64,000 nt of DNA from JAUMBM01 sp964645715. GTDB lineage: Bacteria; Bacteroidota; Bacteroidia; Chitinophagales; Saprospiraceae. The stretch spans positions 67,177 through 131,176 of the forward strand of contig CAZYAO010000004.1 in NCBI GenBank assembly GCA_964645715.1. The letters run 5' to 3'. A model generated the notes under the pieces. That model had not been told where the DNA came from and did no database searches. It saw only the letters and a program-made list of their open reading frames with translations. Shown in pieces: positions 1 through 7,775 of this stretch (the stretch's first letter is position 1; each line of letters starts with the position of its first letter). The translations under genes and the position numbers were made by a program.

Positions 1-179
1 CCTTCAAGTGCATCCATCGATTGACCGTCGTAATACACAGCCCCCCCCTGCGGACCAATCAGCAGATGGCAGCGGGCGTGGTCAATGATATGAACTATAT
101 GCCCTCTTGATTCACCTGCTTCCCGTAAGCGTTGAGTACTGTAAAGTGCTGGCCCGCGCGACAATATGCCTATGTTCAT
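1..179 (-). CDS. rimK: Ribosomal protein S6-L-glutamate ligase RimK-like, N-terminus (partial)
   Basis: Reading the minus strand from an ATG at 179 gives an open frame that runs off the window edge, so only about 59 residues are present. It opens MNIGILSRGPALYSTQRLRE and continues with RGHIVHIIDHARCHLLIGP, the pre-ATP-grasp N-terminal pattern of RimK (an early strand, the start of a serine-rich loop, then 'RGHxVxxxDxxxC'). RimK enzymes add glutamates to the C-terminus of ribosomal protein S6 or related targets, using an ATP-grasp fold. The catalytic ATP-grasp domain lies outside the window, so the assignment rests on the N-terminal domain alone. A run of eight C near position 40 does not break the frame. 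Upstream, a TAAATTTA box (minus strand, about 45 nt before the start) is a possible promoter. Confidence 0.7.
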   Translation of the reverse strand, partial: MNIGILSRGPALYSTQRLREAGESRGHIVHIIDHARCHLLIGPQGGAVYYDGQSMDALE

Positions 180-419
180 ATACTTCACTCCTTGTTGGCA
201 TCCCCTACTGAAAGAATGGCTAAATTTACGGCCGGAGCAACAAATTGTCATCTTTGTCGGTCGATTAATTTGCACGACAATTGCGTACAGACAGCTATCG
301 ATCTGCTCATTCACCACCTCTACGTAAACACAAACACAGATAATCAGCAGTTTACAACCCACCTCCTGTCCACCCCCCCATAGCCGCGCTACAGGAATCT
401 TTTCTTCCGCCAAATTGTA

Positions 420-427
420 TATATTTG
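420..427 (+). promoter_or_regulatory. -7 promoter box (TATATTTG) of the ABC-F gene
   Basis: The box matches the Bacteroidota -7 consensus TAnnTTTG and lies 25 nt before GTG 452. It overlaps a possible TTG start at 425, which argues that translation does not begin there. The -33 element is weak (T-rich around 400). Confidence 0.5.
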
Positions 428-451
428 CACTTTCAATACTTACAACAGACC

Positions 452-2320
452 GTGATATACCTCGAGCTTGAAAACGTTTCTAAGTCGTATGGCGAAAAGA
501 TACTTTTTGAAAGTATCAGCCTGCCGCTCAATAAGAACAACAAGGTTGCGCTGGTCGCCAAGAACGGCACCGGCAAGACAACCCTGCTGCGCGTAGCAGC
601 AGGTGTAGATCTGCCCGAGGGCGTGGGCTCGCGCGTCTACGTACACAGGGATGCGCGCTTGGCCTACCTGTCGCAAGACCCGGATTTTGACCCCCAGCAG
701 ACGGTCATTGATGCCGTACTGGACGGTGACAGCCCCGTCGTGAGGGCTACGCGCCGCTATGAGCGGGCGCTCATCCTGCCTGACATGGAAGCAGACCTGC
801 AGGCGGCACTGGTTGAGATGGATGACCATAAGGCCTGGGACTTTGAGGCTCGTGTCAAAGAAGTTCTCAGCAAGCTCAAAATTAACCGATTTGACCAAAA
901 AATCGGCAGTCTTTCCGGCGGCCAGCGCAAGCGGCTTGCGCTGGCGCAAATTATCATACACGAACCTGACCTGCTCATCCTCGATGAGCCTACCAACCAC
1001 CTCGACCTCGATATGATCGAATGGCTGGAAGAGTACCTCTCCCAGCCTGGCCTGACCCTCCTCATGGTCACCCACGACCGCTATTTTCTGGAAAGGGTCT
1101 GCGACCATATCATCGAGCTCGAGCATGGTAAATTATACCGCTACAGCGGCAACTACACCGCTTTTCTCGAAAAAAAGGCTATCCGGCAGGAGACCGGGCA
1201 GAGTGAGTGGGAGAAAGACCGCAAGCTGCTGAAGCGCGAGCTTGAATGGGTCAACCGCTCCCCTCAGGCACGTACCACCAAAGCAAAGTCGCGCATCGAT
1301 GCCGCCGATTTGCTGCGTGAGAAGGTTGAAAACCATACGGTCGACAAAGATCTTCAAATAGAAATCAAGGGACAGCGGCTTGGCAAGAAAATCCTGGAAG
1401 CTCACCACATCGGCAAAACTTACGATGGCGTACCCATCGTGGAAGGGTTTACCTATAAATTCTCGCAGGGCGAACGCGTTGGTATTGTTGGTCCCAACGG
1501 TGTGGGAAAGTCAACTTTTCTAAAAATGCTGCTGCAGGAAATCAGGCCTGACGCGGGGAAAGTAGTTGTTGGCGGCAACACCGTGTTTGGATACTACGGA
1601 CAGGAAGGCATACAACTAGCGCAGGACAAGCGCGTTATCGATGTCATTCGGGATATAGCCGAATTTATACCGCTCGAAAAGGGCCAGAAGCTGACGGCCG
1701 CGCAGCTGTTGGAGCGCTTCCTCTTTAGCCGTGCCCAACAGCAGGTGTTCGTCAGCCAGCTCAGTGGTGGTGAGCGGCGCAGGCTCTACCTGCTCACCAT
1801 CCTGATGACCAATCCCAATTTCCTGGTACTCGATGAGCCCACCAACGATCTGGATATTCTCACACTCAATGTATTAGAGGACTTCCTGCTAGAGTTTCCC
1901 GGCTGCGTGCTCATCGTTTCACACGACCGCTACTTCCTCGATAAGCTGGTGGATCACCTGTTTATCTTTGAGGGCAAGGGGCATATACGGGACTTTTTGG
2001 GCGACTACTCCGATTATCGCGAGCTGCAGAAGCAGCAGGAACGAGAACAGCGCAGGCAGGAGCGCAGCGAGCAGCAGCAGCGCAAGACGGAAGCCGTCCG
2101 TTTGCAGCCGGGTCTGAATCCGGAGCAGAAAAAAGAGCTCAAACGCATTGAAAAACAGATTGCCGAGCTGGAAAGACAAAAGCAGGAAATTAGCCTGCAA
2201 TTTGAACAGGCCGACCTGACGGCCGACCGCATCACCGACCTGTCCAAACAGCTGGGCAAGTTGCAGGAAGAACTGGAGAGTAAAGAATTGAGATGGATGG
2301 AACTCGCTGAACTGGATTAA
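452..2320 (+). CDS. ABC-F family ATPase, Uup-like
   Basis: A soluble protein of 622 aa with two ABC ATPase domains and no membrane segments, typical of ABC-F factors that act on the ribosome (and, for Uup, on DNA-related processes). The first Walker A is AKNGTGKTT, with signature LSGGQRKRLALAQ and Walker B LLILDEPTNHLDLD. The second half has GPNGVGKST, LSGGERRRLYLL and FLVLDEPTNDLD. A charged inter-domain linker of about 80 aa and a C-terminal, Q/E/R-rich coiled coil (about residues 520-622) resemble Uup. The GTG start at 452 is preferred over TTG 425 because the -7 promoter box covers 425 and homology begins at 'YLELENVSKSYG'. The next ORF starts 2 nt after the stop, so the genes are likely co-transcribed. 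Confidence 0.88.
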   Translation: MIYLELENVSKSYGEKILFESISLPLNKNNKVALVAKNGTGKTTLLRVAAGVDLPEGVGSRVYVHRDARLAYLSQDPDFDPQQTVIDAVLDGDSPVVRATRRYERALILPDMEADLQAALVEMDDHKAWDFEARVKEVLSKLKINRFDQKIGSLSGGQRKRLALAQIIIHEPDLLILDEPTNHLDLDMIEWLEEYLSQPGLTLLMVTHDRYFLERVCDHIIELEHGKLYRYSGNYTAFLEKKAIRQETGQSEWEKDRKLLKRELEWVNRSPQARTTKAKSRIDAADLLREKVENHTVDKDLQIEIKGQRLGKKILEAHHIGKTYDGVPIVEGFTYKFSQGERVGIVGPNGVGKSTFLKMLLQEIRPDAGKVVVGGNTVFGYYGQEGIQLAQDKRVIDVIRDIAEFIPLEKGQKLTAAQLLERFLFSRAQQQVFVSQLSGGERRRLYLLTILMTNPNFLVLDEPTNDLDILTLNVLEDFLLEFPGCVLIVSHDRYFLDKLVDHLFIFEGKGHIRDFLGDYSDYRELQKQQEREQRRQERSEQQQRKTEAVRLQPGLNPEQKKELKRIEKQIAELERQKQEISLQFEQADLTADRITDLSKQLGKLQEELESKELRWMELAELD

Positions 2321-2321
2321 T

Positions 2322-2489
2322 ATGGGATATCAAAGCCGCAATCGCAAGTACCTGACGCCTCGTGAAAAAAATGCCCGCACCCGCTGGCACGCCCTCAGGT
2401 TGATCCTGTTTTTGCTGTTGGGGGGGCTGCTGTGGGTTATCAAAAATCGCCAGTCTTATTGGGCATGGCTAGAAACTTTTTTCTACTAA
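2322..2489 (+). CDS. Small single-pass membrane protein (55 aa), unknown function
   Basis: An ATG directly after the ABC-F stop opens a 55-codon frame: a basic N-terminus (MGYQSRNRKYLTPREKNART), one hydrophobic helix (LRLILFLLLGGLLWVI) and a short aromatic tail ending WLETFFY. Its stop overlaps the ATG of moaD (TAATG). The tight packing between two real genes and the clear topology (positive-inside N-terminus, one TM helix) support a genuine gene. No family is recognised, and the function is unknown. Confidence 0.6.
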   Translation: MGYQSRNRKYLTPREKNARTRWHALRLILFLLLGGLLWVIKNRQSYWAWLETFFY

Positions 2490-2743
2490 TGCAAGCGTTG
2501 CTAACTGTCACCGTTTTGGCCTTCGGTATCAGCCGTGATATCATGGGCACTTCCTCGCTAACCCTGTCTTTTGAATCCCCCTGTACAGTGGGCGACTTGC
2601 GCCGGCAGTTGCTGGCACGCTGGCCGGCCATGTCCACGCTGGCCAGTCTGGCGATTGCTGTCAACAGCGATTACGCCATGGATGACCGGCTGCTGCAACC
2701 CGACGATGAGGTAGCGCTCATTCCTCCGGTCAGTGGCGGCTAA
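2489..2743 (+). CDS. moaD: MoaD/ThiS family sulfur carrier, molybdopterin synthase small subunit
   Basis: An 84-aa ubiquitin-fold protein. It starts at ATG 2489, overlapping the preceding stop, with the MoaD-type opening 'TVTVLAFGISRDIMG' and 'CTVGDLRRQLLARWP'. It has the conserved 'LAIAVNSDYAMDDRLL..DEVALIPPVSGG' region, and its last two residues are the Gly-Gly tail that is adenylated and thiocarboxylated by MoeB-type enzymes. In molybdenum cofactor synthesis MoaD donates sulfur to precursor Z through MoaE. No other moa/moe gene lies in the window, so this is an isolated copy. A longer reading from 2432 is open but would overlap the upstream gene heavily. Confidence 0.82.
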   Translation: MQALLTVTVLAFGISRDIMGTSSLTLSFESPCTVGDLRRQLLARWPAMSTLASLAIAVNSDYAMDDRLLQPDDEVALIPPVSGG

Positions 2744-2794
2744 GCCACGCTACCAAAACAAAACCGTATTGTTTAATCATCCGTGCTGAGGCCC

Positions 2795-3796
2795 ATGAGA
2801 ACCAAAGAAGACTCACGCGTTCTGTTGTATGCGCTACTTCTGGGCATCGTGCTCATGGTTGCCAAATTTACAGGCTGGCTGCTCACCGGCTCCAACGCCA
2901 TTCTTACGGATGCACTCGAGAGCATTGTCAATGTGGTAGCGGGAGGTATCGCCTGGTACAGTTTGTGGCTTGCAGCTCACCCAGCCGACAGCAATCATCC
3001 CTATGGGCACGGCAAAGTCGAGTTTATCTCTGCTGGTGTTGAAGGGGCGCTTATCAGTTTTGCCGGCCTGAGCATCATCATCAAGTCGACCTACAATTTT
3101 TTTCACCCCCAACAACTTGAGCGGCTGGACCTGGGGCTACTGATTACGGCTGGCAGCGGAGCTGTCAACCTGTTGCTGGGCTGGTGGCTGCGCCAGCACG
3201 GAAAAAAGCGAAACTCACTCACCATGGCAGCGAGTGGTCAGCACTTAATGAGCGATGCCTATTCCTCCGCTGGCCTGCTAGTCGGCCTGCTGGCTATCCA
3301 ACTGACAGGTCTGATGATGCTCGACAATGTTTTTGCCATCGGCCTGGGAGTACTGATTATCGTTATCGGCCTGCGACTCGTGCGCCGTTCGCTGGCAGGC
3401 ATCATGGATGAAGCCGATGAGCCGCTCATGGCCGGTCTGGTTGCCGAAATGAACAGGGGACGATCCCACAATTGGATTGATGTGCACAATTTGCGGCTCA
3501 TCCGATATGGTGCAGAACTGCACCTCGACTGCCACCTCACACTCCCTTGGTACTTCAATACCCGGCAGTCTCACGATGAAGTCAAAGCTTTTGAGGCGCT
3601 CATAGACCGATACGAGGGACAGCCGGTAGAGATGTTTGTACATGTCGACCCTTGTGAGCCCCCTCTCTCCTGCCAGGTTTGTCCCAAGCAGGACTGTGCC
3701 GAGCGGCAGGCACCACTTGTGGATATTGTACCATGGACGATTGACAATGTGCGGGAAAATCACAAACACAGCTTTCATTTTTCTCCAAAAAAATAA
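2795..3796 (+). CDS. Cation diffusion facilitator (CDF) family transporter
   Basis: A 333-aa inner-membrane protein. It contains the CDF signature region after TM1 (LTGSNAILTDALESIVNVVAGG), the loop 'HPADSNHPYGHGKVEF', and later membrane segments carrying SDAYSSAGLLVGL and LDNVFAIGLG, followed by a cytoplasmic domain with His residues (DCHLTLPWYFNTRQSHDEV). CDF proteins export divalent metals (Zn, Fe, Mn, Co) in exchange for protons. The C-terminus carries a Cys cluster (CQVCPKQDCAERQ) and a His-containing tail, an extra metal-binding feature. ATG 2795 is chosen; GTG 2783 is in frame 12 nt upstream. Metal specificity cannot be read from the sequence. Confidence 0.88.
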   Translation: MRTKEDSRVLLYALLLGIVLMVAKFTGWLLTGSNAILTDALESIVNVVAGGIAWYSLWLAAHPADSNHPYGHGKVEFISAGVEGALISFAGLSIIIKSTYNFFHPQQLERLDLGLLITAGSGAVNLLLGWWLRQHGKKRNSLTMAASGQHLMSDAYSSAGLLVGLLAIQLTGLMMLDNVFAIGLGVLIIVIGLRLVRRSLAGIMDEADEPLMAGLVAEMNRGRSHNWIDVHNLRLIRYGAELHLDCHLTLPWYFNTRQSHDEVKAFEALIDRYEGQPVEMFVHVDPCEPPLSCQVCPKQDCAERQAPLVDIVPWTIDNVRENHKHSFHFSPKK

Positions 3797-3832
3797 GGCA
3801 CTTTTGGCTGACAATTACCAGCCAAAAGTACC
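3797..3832. terminator. Bidirectional terminator hairpin
   Basis: Inverted repeat ACTTTTGGCTG / CAGCCAAAAGT, extended by GG/CC pairs, with an 8-nt loop. It lies between the converging CDF and enoyl-CoA hydratase genes. Confidence 0.7.
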
Positions 3833-3853
3833 CTATAGAAGCTGCTTTAAACA

Positions 3854-4636
3854 TTATTTTCCCTGGAAAACAGGTTTGCGCTTTTCCACAAATGCAGAAG
3901 CCCCTTCTGCAAAGTCGGCTGTGGTGGTTGTACGGCCAAAAGCCTCCACCTCCGCGGCAAATCCATCCTGATCGTGCGCAAAATAGGCGTTGACAGCCTC
4001 GATGGCACTTGCAACGGCCACCGGCCCCTTGGCTGCAATCTTGTGAAGCATGGCTTTGGCCTGCGCAACCTCTTCACCTGCCGGCACCACGGCATTGACC
4101 AGTCCCCACTGTAGCGCCTGCTGTGCATCAATCATATCGGCCGTCAGGATGAGCTCCATAGCCCGCGTTTTGCCAATATATTGCACCAACCGCTGCGTGC
4201 CTCCATAGCCCGGTATGAGCCCCAGATTTACCTCCGGCTGCCCAAAGCGCGCCTTTTCACCTGCAATGCGCAGGTGGCAGGCCATAGCCAGCTCGCAGCC
4301 CCCGCCCAGCGCAAAACCACTAATGGCCGCTACTACCGGCACCCGGCAGCGCTCGATCAGAAAAAAGACGTCCTGACCGCGCTGTGCCAGCATCTTTCCT
4401 TCTCCAGCCTGCAGCGACAAAAACTCCTTAATATCCGCTCCTGCCACGAAAGCGCGGTCGCCGGCCCCCGTAAGTACGACACCCCTGACCCCCTGTCGGG
4501 TTGGTAAGTCGCGACCAAAAAAGTCACCCAGCTCGCCTATCGTCTGCATATTGAGCGCATTGAGCGCCTTCTCCCGGTTGATGGTCACCACCAGTAGCTG
4601 CTCTTCCTCTTCAATCAGCAAATTTTGGTAAGTCAT
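3854..4636 (-). CDS. Enoyl-CoA hydratase/isomerase (crotonase) family protein
   Basis: A crotonase-fold enzyme of 260 aa, the usual length of short-chain enoyl-CoA hydratases. Visible motifs are the oxyanion-hole segments AGADIKEFLSL and SGFALGGGCELAMACHLRIA, and the catalytic Glu region EVNLGLIPGYGGTQRL. These enzymes hydrate trans-2-enoyl-CoA in beta-oxidation or in amino acid and polyhydroxyalkanoate pathways. The C-terminal end (FAEGASAFVEKRKPVFQGK) is typical. It lies 27 nt downstream of a GT2 gene on the same strand and is probably co-transcribed with it, although no functional link is obvious. Confidence 0.9.
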   Translation of the reverse strand: MTYQNLLIEEEEQLLVVTINREKALNALNMQTIGELGDFFGRDLPTRQGVRGVVLTGAGDRAFVAGADIKEFLSLQAGEGKMLAQRGQDVFFLIERCRVPVVAAISGFALGGGCELAMACHLRIAGEKARFGQPEVNLGLIPGYGGTQRLVQYIGKTRAMELILTADMIDAQQALQWGLVNAVVPAGEEVAQAKAMLHKIAAKGPVAVASAIEAVNAYFAHDQDGFAAEVEAFGRTTTTADFAEGASAFVEKRKPVFQGK

Positions 4637-4663
4637 TGCCTTGGTTTTTCAATGGTTACGGGC

Positions 4664-5380
4664 TCAACGCGCCCAAATGTTGTATTTGAGTATGCAATAG
4701 ATGGCTCTAAAGCCGTCCTTCCAGTTGATTTTTTTGCCTTCCGCATAGGTACGCCCGTAATACGAGATTCCTACCTCGTAAATTCTTACCCCCGGCACGC
4801 GCGATACCTTCGCTGTCACCTCTGGCTCAAAGCCGAAGCGGTTTTCCCGCAATGCAATGGACTGAATAATCGACCTGGCAAAAAGTTTGTAGCAGGTCTC
4901 CATGTCTGTCAGATTGAGATTGGTCAGCGCGTTGGACAAAAAGGTCAGCCATTTGTTGCCGATGGAGTGCCAGAAAAACAGGATGCGGTGCGGGTTGCCC
5001 CCAATAAAACGACTGCCGTACACAACATCGGCATGACCCTGCAAAATAGGCTGCAACAAGAGATTATACTCTGCAGGATCGTATTCCAGATCGGCATCCT
5101 GTATGATGACATAATCTCCGCTAGCCAGACTGATGCCGGTGCGCAGCGCTGCACCCTTGCCCTGATTGACGCGGTGCCGTTCAAAGCGAATGGGAAAGTC
5201 CGGATAGCGCTGCTGATAACTGTCTACGGCCTGATCTGTACCGTCCGATGACGCATCATCTACTATAATCACCTCTTTATCAATAGCCTCTACAAGCACC
5301 ACCTGCCTTACTTTATCCAGGATCAGGTGTATGGTCCTGGCCTCGTTATAGGCAGGAATGACAATTGACAGTGTTTTCAT
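4664..5380 (-). CDS. Glycosyltransferase family 2, DPM1/dolichyl-phosphate-mannose-synthase-like
   Basis: 238 aa with a single GT2 domain. The N-terminus is MKTLSIVIPAYNEARTIHLI, then IIVDDASSDGTDQ, the acceptor region GKGAALRTGISLASG and the metal-binding DxD-type motif IIQDADLEYDP. The DPM1-like region 'VYGSRFIGG', 'LTNLNLTDMETCYKLF' and 'RFGFEPEVTAKV' follows. Such enzymes move a sugar from a nucleotide donor to a polyprenyl phosphate or glycan. There are no C-terminal membrane helices, so it is cytosolic or peripheral. ATG 5380 lies just downstream of a TATCTTTG box. Confidence 0.88.
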   Translation of the reverse strand: MKTLSIVIPAYNEARTIHLILDKVRQVVLVEAIDKEVIIVDDASSDGTDQAVDSYQQRYPDFPIRFERHRVNQGKGAALRTGISLASGDYVIIQDADLEYDPAEYNLLLQPILQGHADVVYGSRFIGGNPHRILFFWHSIGNKWLTFLSNALTNLNLTDMETCYKLFARSIIQSIALRENRFGFEPEVTAKVSRVPGVRIYEVGISYYGRTYAEGKKINWKDGFRAIYCILKYNIWAR

Positions 5381-5404
5381 CGCAACAGTACGTTATGGAA
5401 ACCG

Positions 5405-5412
5405 CAAAGATA
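5405..5412 (-). promoter_or_regulatory. -7 promoter box (TATCTTTG) of the GT2-enoyl-CoA hydratase unit
   Basis: On the minus strand the sequence reads TATCTTTGCGG, 25 nt before the GT2 ATG, matching TAnnTTTG. Confidence 0.5.
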
Positions 5413-5528
5413 ACTATTTACCGCTTGTACGGGCAGCTCAATGCAAACGAAGAAATGTGAGTGACCTGCCAGCGAATCTCAACAGACTTTAACTGTCCTC
5501 TTACCGATGCACTTACTGCAAAACATAT

Positions 5529-5536
5529 TATCTTTG
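5529..5536 (+). promoter_or_regulatory. -7 promoter box (TATCTTTG) before the rlmH remnant and rhomboid A
   Basis: Matches TAnnTTTG and is positionally equivalent to the box at 6485-6492 in the second copy. It may now serve rhomboid A. Confidence 0.45.
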
Positions 5537-5589
5537 TACAGATTGAATTATTGGCAGTAGCCGAAAGACCGTACAAACTAATAGCCCGC

Positions 5590-5800
5590 ACGAAGATTAT
5601 GTCTTGGTTCATCGAAAAAAAAGCAATCAGCTACCTCGACGAGGGGATTCTGCACTTTGAAAGGTGCCTAAAGGACTACCTTCCGCGCCCAAAGCATGCT
5701 GTCACTGTCGAAGATGACTTTCTACCACCAGATGATACACCTTACAAGTATACCGCACCATAACCATTCTGCACAATTACCCACACCTCACAACTAATAA
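5590..5800 (+). pseudogene. Decayed rlmH copy (internal deletion, lost start)
   Basis: This is a remnant of the 23S rRNA methyltransferase gene rlmH, recognisable by comparison with the intact copy at 6546. The ancestral ATG is now ACG (5590). The N-terminus 'WFIEKKAISYLDEGILHFER' matches 'WFIGKTADNYLDEGLLRFEK'. At about 5688 it jumps straight to the segment equivalent to 'AQSMLSLSKMTF', which means a deletion of about 270 bp including the SAM-binding core. Smaller deletions then break the frame, and ATG of 'AMTIL' has become ATA. It cannot make an active enzyme. It sits just upstream of rhomboid copy A, as in the intact pair. Confidence 0.8.
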
Positions 5801-5809
5801 TCCTTCACC

Positions 5810-6409
5810 ATGTCACTATCAACAATTATCGTCATTGTCACCTCTGTCGTGTCTATTTACCTCTTATACAACCAGCACATCCTAGAGAAATTCCTTTTCC
5901 ACCCCGTTTCCATCAAATCGCGGGGCGAGTATTACCGCTTTCTGACCAGCGGCTTCATTCATGCCAACGGCGGACATCTGTTTATCAATATGTACACCTT
6001 CTGGGATTGGGGTGAATTCATAGAAGAGATTTTTGTTTCCAAAATTTTTGGTGATCCGTGGGGTAAAATCGCCTTTATATTTTTCTACCTCAGCGCCATT
6101 GCCGTCGCCAGTATACACTCCTATTTCCGCTACCAGGATCAAGACAGCTATCGGGCAGTGGGTGCCTCTGGTGCCGTAGCGGCTATGATTTTCCCCTATA
6201 TCCTGATGCAGCCCTGGCACGAGGTTATTTCCCCCCCCTTTCCCAACCTTCTATTCGCTATTGGCTACCTCGCCTACAGCCTCTATATGGACAAGTACGG
6301 CAAGGACAACATCGGACACAACGCACACTTTTGGGGAGCCATCTACGGTCTCATCTTTATTCTCATCAGCACCTCCCTACTGGCACCCGGACTAATCGGA
6401 AGTTCCTGA
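5810..6409 (+). CDS. Rhomboid family intramembrane serine protease, copy A
   Basis: A 199-aa polytopic membrane protein. It keeps the rhomboid signature: the oxyanion/His region FIHANGGHLFINMYTFW (HxxxxxHxxxN), catalytic Ser120 in the GxSG loop (VGASGAVAAM) and catalytic His173 in NIGHNAHFWGAIYG. Rhomboids cleave substrate helices inside the inner membrane. The length is short, consistent with a minimal six-helix core and no soluble domains. It belongs to the tandem duplication with 7029-7670, and both copies keep the catalytic dyad, so both may be active. Its upstream rlmH partner is a pseudogene. Confidence 0.85.
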   Translation: MSLSTIIVIVTSVVSIYLLYNQHILEKFLFHPVSIKSRGEYYRFLTSGFIHANGGHLFINMYTFWDWGEFIEEIFVSKIFGDPWGKIAFIFFYLSAIAVASIHSYFRYQDQDSYRAVGASGAVAAMIFPYILMQPWHEVISPPFPNLLFAIGYLAYSLYMDKYGKDNIGHNAHFWGAIYGLIFILISTSLLAPGLIGSS

Positions 6410-6484
6410 AGGGGGCCGGGGCACCCGTCAGGGCTCAACAGACCTTAGCTGCCCTCCTGCTGCTGTACTTACTGCAAAACGTAT

Positions 6485-6492
6485 TATCTTTG
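6485..6492 (+). promoter_or_regulatory. -7 promoter box (TATCTTTG) of rlmH-rhomboid B
   Basis: Matches TAnnTTTG and lies 54 nt before the rlmH ATG. The same sequence is present in the duplicated copy upstream. Confidence 0.5.
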
Positions 6493-6545
6493 CGCAGATT
6501 GGATTGTTGGCAATAGCCGACAGCCTGTACAAATTAATCGCCCGC

Positions 6546-7019
6546 ATGAAGGTTATGTTTTGGTTCATCGGCAAAACAGCAGACAACTACCTCGACGAAG
6601 GCCTCCTGCGCTTTGAAAAGCGCCTGAAGCACTATCTGCCCGTAGAAGTCGAAGTGCTGGCCGATGTAAAAGGCGGCGGCAAGCTCCCGCCCGAACAGCT
6701 CAAGCTTCGCGAGGCGGAAATGGTACTCTCACGGCTCAAACCGGAGGACGCCCTCATCCTGCTGGACGAACGAGGCAACAGCTATCGGTCGGCCGAGTTT
6801 GCCCGCTGGCTCGACCAGCAGCTGCAGCAACCCTACCGCCGACTCATTCTGCTGGTCGGGGGCGCCTACGGCTTTGCCCCCGCCCTCTACGAGCGCGCCC
6901 AAAGCATGCTGTCACTGTCGAAAATGACTTTCTCGCACCAGATGGTGCGCCTTTTTTTACTGGAACAAGTATACCGCGCCATGACCATTCTGCGCAATGA
7001 ACCATACCACAACGAATAA
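6546..7019 (+). CDS. rlmH: 23S rRNA (pseudouridine1915-N3)-methyltransferase RlmH
   Basis: A SPOUT-class methyltransferase of 157 aa, full family length. It opens MKVMFWFIGKTADNYLDEGL and carries KRLKHYLPVEVEV, ALILLDERGNSYRSAEFA, the SAM-binding knot LILLVGGAYGFAPALYERA, and the family C-terminus LSLSKMTFSHQMVRLFLLEQ followed by YRAMTILRNEPYH. RlmH methylates pseudouridine 1915 in helix 69 of 23S rRNA. ATG 6546 fits family length; ATG 6555 is an internal alternative. The rhomboid B gene starts 9 nt after its stop. Confidence 0.95.
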   Translation: MKVMFWFIGKTADNYLDEGLLRFEKRLKHYLPVEVEVLADVKGGGKLPPEQLKLREAEMVLSRLKPEDALILLDERGNSYRSAEFARWLDQQLQQPYRRLILLVGGAYGFAPALYERAQSMLSLSKMTFSHQMVRLFLLEQVYRAMTILRNEPYHNE

Positions 7020-7028
7020 ACCATCATC

Positions 7029-7670
7029 ATGTCACTAACGATCATACTCGTCATCGTCACCTCTCTTATCTCCTACCGCGCTTTCAGCGACCCTCACGCC
7101 CGCGCGCAACTCATTTTCCACCCCGCTTCCATCAAATCGCGGGGCGAATACCATCGCTTTCTGACCAGCGGCTTCATCCATGCCGACCTGACACACCTCC
7201 TGATCAATATGTTTGTCCTCTGGCAGTTTGGCGAAATCGTCGAGCAAGTATTCACCTCCATCATTTTTGGTGAGCTTTGGGGTCGCATCGCTTTTGTGCT
7301 CTTCTACCTCAGCGCCATTGTCGTCGCCAACATCCCCACTTATATACGCTACCAGCATCAATACGGCTATCAGGCACTGGGCGCTTCAGGTGCAACCTCT
7401 GCCCTGGTATTCTCTTACATCCTGCTAGGGCCCTGGGAGTGGTTTCTATTCCCTCCCCTGCCCGCCATCATCCTCGGTATCGGCTACCTCTACTACAGCT
7501 CCTACATGGACAAACACGGCAATGACCACATCGGGCACAACGCACATTTCTGGGGAGCCGTCTACGGTATCACCTTTTTTCTCGTCAGCGCTTCTTTGTT
7601 GGCCCCCGAGCTACTCAACGCCATGATCACCGAGTTGTTAAAAGGGCCTAAGGCGCCTGGCTTTTTATAA
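7029..7670 (+). CDS. Rhomboid family intramembrane serine protease, copy B
   Basis: 213 aa, paralogue of 5810-6409. FIHADLTHLLINMFVLW carries the conserved His/Asn positions, Ser120 is the predicted nucleophile in LGASGATSALVF, and His173 lies in HIGHNAHFWGAVYG. It probably cleaves membrane proteins in the lipid bilayer. Its close coupling to rlmH reflects an operon rather than a known functional link. A short extra C-terminal tail (LKGPKAPGFL) distinguishes it from copy A. Two hairpins follow the stop. Confidence 0.87.
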   Translation: MSLTIILVIVTSLISYRAFSDPHARAQLIFHPASIKSRGEYHRFLTSGFIHADLTHLLINMFVLWQFGEIVEQVFTSIIFGELWGRIAFVLFYLSAIVVANIPTYIRYQHQYGYQALGASGATSALVFSYILLGPWEWFLFPPLPAIILGIGYLYYSSYMDKHGNDHIGHNAHFWGAVYGITFFLVSASLLAPELLNAMITELLKGPKAPGFL

Positions 7671-7676
7671 AAAAAA

Positions 7677-7704
7677 CCAGCCGCAGGCAGGCCGCAGCGG
7701 CTGG
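7677..7704. terminator. Hairpin downstream of rhomboid B
   Basis: Arms CCAGCCGC / GCGGCTGG around a 12-nt loop, directly after an A-rich stretch following the stop codon. Confidence 0.55.
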
Positions 7705-7712
7705 CGCAAAGT

Positions 7713-7744
7713 ACTCTTTGGGGTGCAGCGGCACCAAAGAGTGC
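7713..7744. terminator. Hairpin with CTCTTT arms
   Basis: Outer arms ACTCTTT / AAAGAGT and inner arms GGTGC / GCACC, with a small bulge. The CTCTTT arm recurs in other intergenic hairpins of this window (13081, 35021, 37670, 38455). Confidence 0.5.
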
Positions 7745-7775
7745 TTTGAGTGATTATGTATGTAAAGCCCTGCTT

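Larger units (their letters stand above)
5470..7670 (+). repeat. Tandem segmental duplication: [rlmH + rhomboid], copies about 5470-6409 and 6429-7670
   Basis: Two head-to-tail copies share the promoter region (both contain TTACTGCAAAAC then TATCTTTG), an rlmH segment and a rhomboid gene, in the same order. Copy A has lost about 270 bp from the middle of rlmH, and copy B is complete. The rhomboid proteins have diverged to roughly 55-60% identity (estimate by eye), so the duplication is not recent. Confidence 0.8.

Noticed and set aside
1..60. Possible frameshift in rimK at a run of eight C
   Set aside because: The frame Q-G-G-A-V-Y-Y continues correctly through the run; no indel is needed.
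132..383. 83-aa plus-strand ORF at the window start
   Set aside because: It overlaps the rimK start on the other strand and has no recognisable domain; low-complexity intergenic sequence.
5461..5763. A 100-aa ORF over the first rlmH copy as a real gene
   Set aside because: It is a frame through a deletion-damaged rlmH; the catalytic core is missing.
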